Made by a program: the position numbers and the translations under genes. Shown here in pieces: positions 13,877-21,509 of a stretch of 33,352 nt of DNA. Every line of letters starts with the position of its first letter. Positions within the stretch are counted from its first letter, which is position 1. This stretch comes from CAZBME01 sp964645835 (GTDB lineage Bacteria > Desulfobacterota > Syntrophia > Syntrophales > UBA8958): the NCBI GenBank assembly GCA_964645835.1, contig CAZYDG010000031.1, positions 1-33,352 of the forward strand. Reading direction: 5' to 3'. The notes beneath the pieces are model-generated. The model made no database searches and had not been told where the DNA came from. It was given only the letters and a program-made list of their open reading frames with translations.

Positions 13877-15361
13877 ATGACATCAGTCAGTTCAGAAGCG
13901 AAAGTAGGCCTTTTCGTCCTGGTTGGGCTCATCATCCTGGCCTACATGTCCTTCCAGGTCGGCCAGCGGGGCTTCAGCTTTAAGAAAGGATACCTGGTGG
14001 AGGTCGAATTCGATAATGCATCGGGGCTTGCGCCAGATGCTTCTGTCCAGATTGCAGGTGTCGAGATCGGACGTGTTGAGTCTATACGTTTAAAGAACGG
14101 CAAGGCCGTCGTTTCTCTGCGCATCCCGCAGGATGTGAAACTGGAGAAAGACGTGCAGGCTGGTATAAAGACACATGGAATTCTGGGGGATAAATATGTT
14201 GAAATTATTCCCGGCACCCAGGGTTCGGCGGCCATGCAACCAGGTGAAAGAATTACTCAGGTCGAACGCCAGGCCGATGTCGATAGGCTCCTCAACCAGT
14301 TGTCCGCTATTGCCGACGATGTCAAGATGGTTTCCGGCGCCTTGAGTAAGGTCATGGGCGGCCAGGCCGGTGCCGAGAATATGGGCGCTATCCTGGATAA
14401 TATGCGTATGCTGACCAAGAACCTCAATACAGTGGTCGTCAGCAACGAGGCGAACGTTCGGGCCATGCTTGAAAATGCCCGAATGCTTACAGGGAATCTG
14501 AATCGCATCGTCGTGCAGAACGACGAGAAGGTCGGCCAGGTCATTGATAATCTCAAAGGGGCATCGCGGGAGATGGAAAAGACCTTTGCCTCCCTGAACG
14601 AGATCAGTGAAGGTGTGAAAAAAGGCGAAGGTACCATTGGCCAGTTGGTCCGCGATAAGGACATGGCCGCTAAACTCAATAAAACCGTTGCTTCCCTGCA
14701 GGAAGTCACGGACAAGATCAACCAGGGCAAGGGAACCATCGGCAAGCTGATCAATGATGAAGAGACGGTCAACAATCTGAATCAAAGCCTGACCGGCATC
14801 AGCCGTTATATCAACAAAACGGAGTCTTTCCGCACTAACATCGGCTACCGGGGTGAATATCTCATCAAAACCCAGGATGCCAAAAGTTATCTTGATCTTC
14901 GGATTCAGTCCCGTCAGGATTATTTCTACCTTCTGGGGCTTGCTGTTGATCCCCAGGGGCGAAGGACCGTCATAGAAAGCACCACAAATGGTGTGACAAC
15001 GACAACAGAACAGTACGACAAGAGCGGTCTTTTGTTCAATGCCATGATCGGTAAGCGTTTCAAGGACATCGCTATCCGTGGCGGTATTATGGAATCCTCC
15101 GGTGGCGCCGGTCTGGATCTGTTCCTGTTCAAAGACAGGCTGAAGATGACCTTCGAGGCTTTCGATTTTGCATCGGACCGCAACGCCCACCTCAAGGCCG
15201 GTGGAGAATATCGCTTGTTGAAAAATGTGTACCTGAACGCCGGATGGGATGACTTTATCAGCAACAAGGGAAACAGCTCCCCCTATGTGGGCCTGTCCAT
15301 CCGTTTCGAAGACCAGGATCTCAAATACCTCCTGGGTTCGGTTCCTGTTCCGACGAAATAA
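13877..15361 (+). CDS. mlaD: MlaD/MCE-domain protein with long helical region and barrel-like C-terminus
   Basis: This is a 494-residue protein, about three times as long as E. coli MlaD (183). An N-terminal anchor helix (about 8-25) precedes one MCE domain (about 35-115, with ASVQIAGVEIGRVESI and GILGDKYVEIIPGT). Residues about 135-315 form a long helical stretch with internal repeats: NMRMLTKNLNTVVV / NARMLTGNLNRIVV, then GEGTIGQLVRDKD / GKGTIGKLINDEE. The last 170 residues (about 320-490) change to strand-like sequence with alternating aromatics (SYLDLRIQSRQDYFYLLGL, HLKAGGEYRLLKNVYLNAGW, SPYVGLSIRF) that looks like an outer-membrane barrel. It could therefore span the periplasm and carry lipid between the membranes as one chain. 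That part is inference. AGGTGCGGAGG precedes the ATG. Confidence 0.9.
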   Translation: MTSVSSEAKVGLFVLVGLIILAYMSFQVGQRGFSFKKGYLVEVEFDNASGLAPDASVQIAGVEIGRVESIRLKNGKAVVSLRIPQDVKLEKDVQAGIKTHGILGDKYVEIIPGTQGSAAMQPGERITQVERQADVDRLLNQLSAIADDVKMVSGALSKVMGGQAGAENMGAILDNMRMLTKNLNTVVVSNEANVRAMLENARMLTGNLNRIVVQNDEKVGQVIDNLKGASREMEKTFASLNEISEGVKKGEGTIGQLVRDKDMAAKLNKTVASLQEVTDKINQGKGTIGKLINDEETVNNLNQSLTGISRYINKTESFRTNIGYRGEYLIKTQDAKSYLDLRIQSRQDYFYLLGLAVDPQGRRTVIESTTNGVTTTTEQYDKSGLLFNAMIGKRFKDIAIRGGIMESSGGAGLDLFLFKDRLKMTFEAFDFASDRNAHLKAGGEYRLLKNVYLNAGWDDFISNKGNSSPYVGLSIRFEDQDLKYLLGSVPVPTK

Positions 15362-15371
15362 GAGACCTTGG

Positions 15372-15594
15372 CAGGCTGTTGAAAAACGTCCATCCGCTGC
15401 GTTGTGCTGCAAGCTTCCCCGGCCTTCGCCGGGGCAGGCTACATCGACGTACTTCTATGTACGCTGTCCCCCGCTGGCGGGGGTGCAGGGGGTGGTAGCC
15501 TCAGCTTTTGCGCGCCTTGCATCTGGGCATACCGGATCAGGTCCGTGACAAGCTTTTGACCAGCCTGCACAAAATCTAGTTTTTCATCAACCTG
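15372..15594 (+). repeat. dispersed repeat A, copy 2 (MITE-like)
   Basis: It has the same ends and internal blocks as 4612-4812. The terminal inverted repeats are CAGGCTGTTGAAAAAC (15372-15387) and GTTTTTCATCAACCTG (15579-15594), complementary at 14 of 16 positions. The variable centre differs: hairpins CCCCGGC-CTTC-GCCGGGG and CCCCCGC-TGG-CGGGGG lie inside an AGGCTAC/GTAGCCT pair. Conserved ends with a changing centre suggest a mobile or recombining repeat. Confidence 0.75.
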
Positions 15595-15680
15595 TTGAAG
15601 TAATTCTTGACAACAATGCCAGTGTGCATATATTAAGTCCGATTTTAAGACTGATTCTTTGCCAACTGAGAGGTGAGGAC

Positions 15681-16184
15681 ATGGGCCGGTATTTCAGCCC
15701 TGGAGAAGTCAGCTTAGCCGGGGTCGCCTTCCAAAACGCTGAGCAGCTTGCTTTTCGCCACTTCCGTGTCCGCCCGGAAGGCGAGAAAAGGTTTCGGTAT
15801 GACGTGAAGACCCGTGCCTATCTCGATCATCACGAGGTCAGAGAAGGGGCGTTTGCCCATTTGTGTAAATATGAATACGGCAATGGTTATTTTTACCGGA
15901 TTTGCCTTCAGGACGATCAGATTATTGACGCGGTAACCAGGGCTCATTCATTCATCAAGTTCAGCCCTTTGATGCTTTATATCGCCGCTCATGAACTGGT
16001 TCATGTCATCCGTTTCGACCGGGGTGAGGCGGATTTTGATGTTTCCGCCAATGAGAAGGTGGATGAAGAAATGAGGGTCCACAGTATTACGGGAGATATG
16101 CTTCAGGCCTGCATGAATCCCGATTTGAGACTCGTCATGGAGTGCTTCAGTAATCGCTATAATCTTGGCGAAGTGCTTTGCTAA
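15681..16184 (+). CDS. HExxH-motif hypothetical protein (putative metalloprotease-like)
   Basis: This is a 167-residue soluble protein that I cannot place in a named family. Residues 104-108 are HELVH within LYIAAHELVHVIRFD, a zinc-metalloprotease-type HExxH helix. The following acidic stretch (FDVSANEKVDEEMRVH) could supply a third ligand. The N-terminal half contains RYFSPGEVSLAG and a strand-rich KRFRYDVKTRAYLDHH. The ATG at 15681 is chosen because GAGGTGAGG precedes it. The in-frame ATG at 15624 would add a short hydrophobic piece without a ribosome binding site. The gene is 20 bp before an FmdB zinc-ribbon gene, so the two probably form an operon. Confidence 0.75.
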   Translation: MGRYFSPGEVSLAGVAFQNAEQLAFRHFRVRPEGEKRFRYDVKTRAYLDHHEVREGAFAHLCKYEYGNGYFYRICLQDDQIIDAVTRAHSFIKFSPLMLYIAAHELVHVIRFDRGEADFDVSANEKVDEEMRVHSITGDMLQACMNPDLRLVMECFSNRYNLGEVLC

Positions 16185-16204
16185 AACAAATTGGAGGTTA
16201 GAAG

Positions 16205-16495
16205 ATGCCAATTTACGAATACAAATGTAAAAAATGCGGTAAAGAGTTTGAGGTTTTTCAGAGGATGACCGATCCGGCGGTTAAGTCCTGCGGGTCCTGC
16301 AAGGGGCCGGTGCAGAAGCTGGTTTCCATGTCGTCGTTTCATCTGAAGGGCAGCGGTTGGTATGTAACGGATTACGGCGGAAAGAAGCCATCGTCGAACG
16401 AATGCGCTAAAGAAGCAGCCGAGTCGACATTATGCAGCGAATCGTCATCTGCGGATACGAGTGCTTCTTCAACAGCCACGTCATCTGATGATTAG
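16205..16495 (+). CDS. FmdB-family zinc ribbon protein
   Basis: A 96-residue protein starting MPIYEYKCKKCGKEFEVFQ, the hallmark of FmdB/CxxC_CXXC_SSSS putative regulators. C8-x2-C11 and C29-x2-C32 form the zinc ribbon. The next block, LVSMSSFHLKGSGWYVTDY, is the conserved family middle, and the tail is Ser/Thr/Ala rich and low in complexity (SSSADTSASSTATSSDD). The name comes from formamidase regulation in Methylophilus, but a general role is not established. GGAGGTTAG precedes the ATG. A strong terminator lies about 100 bp downstream. Confidence 0.92.
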   Translation: MPIYEYKCKKCGKEFEVFQRMTDPAVKSCGSCKGPVQKLVSMSSFHLKGSGWYVTDYGGKKPSSNECAKEAAESTLCSESSSADTSASSTATSSDD

Positions 16496-16540
16496 GCTGA
16501 GGACTGAAGGTTTTAGGCTGAATTGAAAAAAGATGTAGCA

Positions 16541-16556
16541 CAGCCCTTTAGGGCTG
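16541..16556. repeat. palindromic dispersed repeat
   Basis: CAGCCCTTTAGGGCTG is a perfect hairpin preceded by TGTAGCA. It belongs to the same TGTAGC-plus-hairpin class as 12148-12234. Confidence 0.5.
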
Positions 16557-16593
16557 TTTGATGAAACTGGGCTAAAGTCATATACTACGCAAA

Positions 16594-16626
16594 AGCGGAA
16601 GGTGAAGAAAACCTTCCGCTTTTTTT
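16594..16626 (+). terminator. bidirectional intrinsic terminator
   Basis: AGCGGAAGGT (16594-16603) pairs with ACCTTCCGCT (16611-16620) over 10 bp with a 7-nt loop, and a T-run follows. On the other strand the stem is followed by TTTT as well. It separates the convergent fmdB-type gene and the DHH gene. Confidence 0.88.
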
Positions 16627-16638
16627 GCAGTGACAATC

Positions 16639-17718
16639 CTATTTTTCTTTGGACTTTCCGTTTGACGTTTTTCCGTTTGTCGCCGCCTGAGGTCTTCGCC
16701 TGCGCAGGCGGGTGACGAGGAAATGTTCCATTGCTTCCTGTGAACAATCGGCCGGGACGACTTCTTTCAGGTTTTCCAGGGGTATTTCGACACGGGCGGC
16801 ACTACGGTGTCCGCCGGCACTACCGAACTTACCAAAGGACTTGATGGCGATATTGCCGCAGTCCTGACGGTAGCCATCGCCCCGGAAGATGATCACGAGC
16901 TTATCCTTGATGATTCCTGCAATCACCACATAATAAATATTGACTACACGCAAATAAAAATCGGCGACCTGGACGCATACATCGGGACTATCAACTTTTC
17001 CCAGGAAGCACATCACACGATCCCGATAGCGTCGCCGGTGAAAGTAGGCGTGTTCAAAATACCTCAGATAGCGTTCCGGGATTTGGTTCAATTCGATACG
17101 CCGGATCAGTTGCCGGTTGGCCCTGGCAAAGGTGAGATAATAGGCGCCTATGTCTTCAAGGCTTGCATCCCGCTCGAAGTTGTTCGTATCGCTCTTGATG
17201 CCGTATAAAAGAGCTGTATACAGCCGCTTGGGGATTCTGACATGGGCGGCGAGGAGATACTCCGTAAGCATAGTCGATAAGGCGCCATAATCCTGCCGGA
17301 CATCGGCCAACTCGGCATGCCAGACCGTAGTCACGGGATGGTGGTCCAAAACGATCTGCGGTTTAATGCCTTCAAGGGCCTTGCCGAAGAATGTCGGTTG
17401 GGCGTCGACGACTGCGTAAAGACGGTACTCACTGAGATCAACCTTATTCATGAGATGTACGGTGACCTTCATGGCACGGATGAATTCTATATTCTGCTGT
17501 CTAAGAGGCGCTTCCGTGGATACAAAGATGCATTTGGACAGACCCACGGTTTGACGGAGAATTTCCTGTAGGGCCATGGCCGAGGCAATGGCATCAGGAT
17601 CGGGGCTGCCGTACATGAGGATGGCCAGAGAATCATTCGGCCGCGCCATGGATTTTAATTTGAAAACATTAAAGAGAGTATCTTCTTTTCTAACGAGGAG
17701 GGATTCAACACGTTTCAT
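16639..17718 (-). CDS. DHH-family phosphoesterase (NrnA-like)
   Basis: A 359-residue cytosolic phosphoesterase of the DHH/DHHA1 superfamily, which hydrolyses short oligonucleotides or nucleotide signals with Mn2+. GSPDPDAIASAMAL (about 37-50) replaces the usual N/H-x-D-x-D motif I, D105 lies in VVDAQP, and D125-H126-H127 in VLDHHP is the DHH motif. A C-terminal FGSAGGHRSAA is the DHHA1 glycine-rich substrate motif. The tail is rich in Arg and Lys. Oligoribonuclease/pAp phosphatase (NrnA) is the nearest role, but substrate cannot be read from sequence. Its ATG overlaps the selD stop (ATGA), so it is translationally coupled to selD. Confidence 0.85.
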   Translation of the reverse strand: MKRVESLLVRKEDTLFNVFKLKSMARPNDSLAILMYGSPDPDAIASAMALQEILRQTVGLSKCIFVSTEAPLRQQNIEFIRAMKVTVHLMNKVDLSEYRLYAVVDAQPTFFGKALEGIKPQIVLDHHPVTTVWHAELADVRQDYGALSTMLTEYLLAAHVRIPKRLYTALLYGIKSDTNNFERDASLEDIGAYYLTFARANRQLIRRIELNQIPERYLRYFEHAYFHRRRYRDRVMCFLGKVDSPDVCVQVADFYLRVVNIYYVVIAGIIKDKLVIIFRGDGYRQDCGNIAIKSFGKFGSAGGHRSAARVEIPLENLKEVVPADCSQEAMEHFLVTRLRRRRPQAATNGKTSNGKSKEK

Positions 17719-18764
17719 ACGATTGCTATTCTTCCTTTAGAATGAGTATTGACTTCTCCGATGATCCTGGTGTCGGTCAACCCTGCCTGGTGGAGTTGTT
17801 CCAGCAGTCTTTCCGCATCTTCAGCGGCCAGGGCGACGAGAAGACCCCCAGCGGTTTGCGGGTCGTACATGAGGTCCAAAAGCCATTCAGGCAATCCCGG
17901 CGAGACATCGACCTGATGGGCACGGAATGCCCTGTTGCGATGAAGTCCGGCGGGAATCAATCCCGTTTCGGCCAGTTCCTGTACCCCGGGGAATAAAGGC
18001 ACCGCTGATGCGTGAATGGTGATTCCGACGGCCTCTCCTTCAATCATCTCACAGGCGTGTCCCAGGAGTCCGAAGCCTGTAACATCTGTACAGGCATGGA
18101 CGTTCGATGCTTGGGCGATATATTTGCCCGCTGTCCTGTTCAGGGTGGTCATGGCGTTAATAGCCAGATCCACTAGAGCGGCCGGGGCCATGTCCACTTT
18201 GATGGCTGTACTGACGATGCCTGTGCCCAGTGGCTTTGTCAGGATCAGCTTGTCACCGGCCTTTGCTCCCCGATTCAGAAGAACCTTTTTGGGGTGAATG
18301 ACGCCCATGACGGACAGGCCGTATTTCGGTTCGTCATCTTCCACGCTGTGGCCGCCGATCAGGAGGACATCCGCTTCCCGCATCTTGTCCAGGCCGCCCC
18401 GCAGGATGTCCCGGAGAATGGCCATATCCATCTTTTTGACAGGGAAACAGACGATGTTCATGGCCGTAACGGGTTTTCCCCCCATGGCATAAACGTCGCT
18501 CAAGGCGTTGACGACGGCTATCTGACCGAAGATATAGGGATCGTCCACGATGGGTGTAAAAAAATCAAGGGTCTGGATGATGGCCAGATCGTCGCGCAGT
18601 TGATATACCCCGGCATCCTCGCTGTGTTCCATGCCGACGATAAGATTGGGATGGGACATCAAGGGTAAATCCTTCAATGCTTCGTGCAGGTCTCCCGGAC
18701 CGATTTTACAGGCTCAACCGGCCCCGTGAACCGATTCGGTCAGACGGATATTTTCTTTCTCCAT
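17715..18764 (-). CDS. selD: selenide,water dikinase (SelD), selenocysteine-containing
   Basis: A 349-residue enzyme that makes selenophosphate from selenide and ATP, the selenium donor for selenocysteine and selenouridine. A plain translation only finds a start at 18677. Upstream, the frame is open back to ATG 18764 except for one TGA at 18716-18714. The sequence around it, SVHGAG-TGA-ACKIGPGDL, is the SelD active site, where this residue is Cys or Sec, so TGA is codon 17 and reads as selenocysteine. ACK holds the catalytic lysine. Further SelD blocks are QTLDFFTPIVDDPYIFG, LIGGHSVEDDEPKYG, TDVTGFGLLGHACEM and DPQTAGGLL. A GAGG site precedes the ATG. The organism must therefore have SelA/SelB/tRNA-Sec, not visible here. 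Downstream it overlaps the DHH gene. Confidence 0.96.
18680..18716 (-). promoter_or_regulatory. probable bacterial SECIS for the selD UGA
   Basis: The UGA is at 18716-18714. About 12 nt downstream on the minus strand, GGTC-CGGGA-GACC (18701-18689) forms a short hairpin within the coding sequence, flanked by TCG and CGA that can extend it across a bulge. Position and size fit SelB-binding SECIS elements. The exact fold is inferred. Confidence 0.55.
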
Positions 18765-18909
18765 GCATCCTCATTCTAAGAAGAAAAAATGTTACATCAT
18801 AGGCGCTGGATTATCGGCTTTATTTTAGTATATGTCAATGAGGAACATGAGGAAGATGTCCTTGACAAGGTGCAGTATGGCTTGTAGTAAGCAGGGAACA
18901 ATGAATATT

Positions 18910-19041
18910 GATGGTCTCGTAAAAAAAGTCGCCAATCCCGTCATACCGGCGAAGGGCGGTATGCAGAACTTGTTGGAAAGACTGGATTCCGGTTTTCACC
19001 GGAATGACCAAAGCGGTTGAAGTACTTTTACGAAATTCATC
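18910..19041. repeat. nested palindromic dispersed repeat
   Basis: The outer arms are TCGTAAAA and ACTTTTACGA, followed by AATTCATC. The inner arms are GTCATACCGG (18940-18949) and CCGGAATGAC (18999-19008). It fills much of the 340-bp gap between selD and thrC. The only frame across it is repeat-derived. Related CCGG..GTCAT repeats occur at 26588-26677. Confidence 0.6.
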
Positions 19042-19106
19042 AACACTAAGTCGTAAATAGATTGAACGGAGTTCCTGCAAAAAATCGAATTCAGGTGGAA
19101 TATATT

Positions 19107-20498
19107 ATGTCGCAGATACGTTATTACAGCACCAACCGAAAACTTGACGAGATCGGGGGCCAGGTTGGGCGCTTGAAGCCCTTCAAAGAGACCGTCTCTT
19201 TTCGGGAAGCTCTTCTCATGGGTCAGGCCCCTGATGAAGGACTGTTCATGCCCCAGTCCATTCCATTTCTCGACCTTGCGGATATTGCCGCCCTGAAAGG
19301 GAAACCTTACCGCGAAGCAGCCCTCCTCATCGCCCGTGCCTTTTTGAACGATGACGTGCCAATTGAAACCCTTAAATGGGTCGTCGAGGACGCCTATAAT
19401 TTCGTAGTGCCCCTGGAAAAGGTATTGGAAGGGAAATACATCATGCGTCTCGATCAGGGGCCGACAGCCTCATTCAAAGACTTTGCCGCCCGCATGATGG
19501 CCCGGCTGATGAGCATCCTGCGCGATGTCGATCAGCGCCTCCATGTCCTCGTCGCGACATCGGGCGATACGGGAAGTGCCGTGGGCGAGGCTTTTAAAGG
19601 CGTGCCGGGTATCGATGTAACGATCCTATACCCGCGGAGCGAGGTCAGCGGCCGGCAGAAGAAGCAGCTCGATTCCATCGGCGGAAATGTCCAGGCCGTT
19701 TCTGTGTCCGGAAAGTTCGATGATTGCCAGGACCTGGTCAAGGAGGCCTTTTCCGATCCGGCCTTGACAGGGCTCCACCTTACGTCGGCCAATTCCATCA
19801 ATTTTGGCCGCATCATGCCTCAGATGGTTTATTATATTTACGCTTATGCCCAACTGGCGAATCTGGGCGAAGAGATTGTCTTCTCCGTGCCGTCGGGGAA
19901 TTTCGGGGACGCCCTGGGGTGTGAATATGCCCGCCGCATGGGGTTGCCCGTCAAGAAACTCGTCATGCCGACCAACGAAAACGATGAATTTCCGCGTTAT
20001 CTGGAGTCGGGGATCTATGACAAGATATCTCCATCGAGGGCCTGCCTGTCCAATGCCATGAATGTGGGCCATCCCAGCAATCTGGCCCGTTTCTTCGATC
20101 TTTACGGCGGCAATGTAGACCGGACCGGGCATGTGCATGTGTATCCCGACCGGGAGGAGATGAGAAAACATATATTTGCCGTGAGCATTACAGACGGGGA
20201 AACGAAGAAGACTATCGAGCGGGTCTACAAAGATTACGGTGTCCTCCTTGAGCCCCATGGCGCTGTGGGTTGGCTGGGCCTTGAACGATACCTGGAGCGC
20301 TTCGGCGAAACGTCCCTCTGCGTTTCTCTGGAGACGGCCCACCCGGCAAAGTTCCCCTCTGAAATAGAGGAACTCCTGGGCATAGATCCAGCCTTGCCCC
20401 AAAGCATGCAGGATATCGACAGCCGCACGGGAACGGCAATAGAACTGCCTGCGGATTACAATGCTTTAAAATCGTACCTGCTAAAAGGACAGGCCTGA
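19107..20498 (+). CDS. thrC: threonine synthase
   Basis: A 463-residue PLP enzyme converting O-phosphohomoserine to threonine. Family landmarks: RYYSTNRK and VSFREALLMGQAPDEGLFMP at the N-terminus, K124 in TASFKDFAARMM as the PLP lysine, ATSGDTGSAVGEAF as the phosphate-binding loop, SVPSGNFGD, and LETAHPAKFP near the C-terminus. The length fits the E. coli/yeast-type class with an extended N-terminus. ATG 19107 is preceded by AGGTGGA; a longer in-frame start at 19062 lies too close to the repeat. It stands alone, with repeats on both sides. Confidence 0.95.
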   Translation: MSQIRYYSTNRKLDEIGGQVGRLKPFKETVSFREALLMGQAPDEGLFMPQSIPFLDLADIAALKGKPYREAALLIARAFLNDDVPIETLKWVVEDAYNFVVPLEKVLEGKYIMRLDQGPTASFKDFAARMMARLMSILRDVDQRLHVLVATSGDTGSAVGEAFKGVPGIDVTILYPRSEVSGRQKKQLDSIGGNVQAVSVSGKFDDCQDLVKEAFSDPALTGLHLTSANSINFGRIMPQMVYYIYAYAQLANLGEEIVFSVPSGNFGDALGCEYARRMGLPVKKLVMPTNENDEFPRYLESGIYDKISPSRACLSNAMNVGHPSNLARFFDLYGGNVDRTGHVHVYPDREEMRKHIFAVSITDGETKKTIERVYKDYGVLLEPHGAVGWLGLERYLERFGETSLCVSLETAHPAKFPSEIEELLGIDPALPQSMQDIDSRTGTAIELPADYNALKSYLLKGQA

Positions 20499-20572
20499 GA
20501 TTGAAACGTCGCATCTATCTTTGCAGGCAATGGACCCTGGTGAGAAATCCCGGTATTATTCCTGAAAAGAAA

Positions 20573-20674
20573 TGTCATCGCGAGACGCCTCTCAGGCGTC
20601 GTGGCGATCTTTGAGACTTCCGCCCCCGATCAGGTCGAGGGCAGGCTCTGGCCTTCAGCCTCCTCGCAATGACA
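20573..20674. repeat. TGTCAT..CGAG palindromic dispersed repeat
   Basis: TGTCATCGCGAG (20573-20584) and CTCGCAATGACA (20663-20674) are inverted, with a GACGCCT-CTC-AGGCGTC hairpin next to the left arm. It belongs to the widespread 'TGTCATTGCGAG' class of intergenic repeat. It occupies the 335-bp gap after thrC, in which no gene is seen. Confidence 0.65.
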
Positions 20675-20833
20675 AAAATGTGAAGTTTCTTAGGAGCGAA
20701 GTGAAGCAATTTCTAAGATTGCCACGCAGGCAAAGTGCCTGCTCGCAAAGACCGAATGAGCTTATTCCCTGAATAACGCCTTAAGGGTACAGGTCATGAA
20801 TGCATCCGGTTGTGATCCTGTATCCTTAAATGT

Positions 20834-21481
20834 CTAATTTCCCAGAAAGCCATCGTTTTCCCATCGGCCGGCCTGGATGCCTCCACCCGGAAATGTCATC
20901 GCGCCCCAGCCGTGTCTTCGGTTGTCTTTAAAATCACCCACATACACGGTGCCGTCTGCATAGGTCATCTTTCCCTTACCGTTCCATTTGTCGTTATTGA
21001 ATTCTCCTTCATACCGCTGACCGTCGGGATAGGTGTAGACGCCTTGCCCTTGCATCTTGTTGTTTCTGAATTCTCCTGTGTATACCTCGCCGTTGGGGTA
21101 GATCAAGATCCCTGTTCCTTCCCAGTGGTTATTATGGAAATCGCCCTGGTATTTCAACCCATTTGCAAACGTATACGTTCCCCGGCCTTCCATCTTGTTG
21201 GCAACGAAGGTCCCTGTGTAACTTTCTCCCCTGGCATAAGTCATTGTCCCCTGGCCCTCGAACAAGTTGTTGACGAAAGCGCCCGTGTACCGGTCACCGT
21301 TGGGCCATGTCAACGTGCCCTGGCCTTGCATTTTACCACCTTGGAATTCACCAATGTATTTTGAGCCGTCGGGAAAGTCGTAGGTTTTGATGGCCGGTGG
21401 ATCGGCCATGACCGGGGCGGCAAGGATCGGCATACAGGCCCATAGAATGAGAAATAATCCGATCAGGACATTTTTTTTCAT
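20834..21481 (-). CDS. exported MORN-repeat protein
   Basis: A 215-residue protein with a signal peptide (MKKNVLIGLFLILWACMP..., cleavage near VMA at about 26), followed by seven complete 23-residue MORN repeats of the form Y-x-G-x-F-x2-N-x-x-x-G-x-G-x-x-x-Y-x-x-G and one partial repeat at the end. MORN repeats build an elongated beta-hairpin stack used for protein or lipid contact. Apart from the leader the protein is all repeats, so no enzyme is present. It starts 28 bp after the oligopeptide-binding lipoprotein gene on the same strand (AAGGAGG before the ATG) and is probably co-transcribed with it. Confidence 0.9.
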   Translation of the reverse strand: MKKNVLIGLFLILWACMPILAAPVMADPPAIKTYDFPDGSKYIGEFQGGKMQGQGTLTWPNGDRYTGAFVNNLFEGQGTMTYARGESYTGTFVANKMEGRGTYTFANGLKYQGDFHNNHWEGTGILIYPNGEVYTGEFRNNKMQGQGVYTYPDGQRYEGEFNNDKWNGKGKMTYADGTVYVGDFKDNRRHGWGAMTFPGGGIQAGRWENDGFLGN

Positions 21482-21509
21482 GGGAACCTCCTTGGCAGAT
21501 TGTTGCTCC

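Noticed and set aside
14090..15412. 440-residue minus-strand frame
   Set aside because: It is a shadow of mlaD and its composition (rich in His, Gln and Ile) is typical of antisense reading.
18832..19020. 62-residue frame between selD and thrC
   Set aside because: Most of it is the palindromic repeat 18910-19041.
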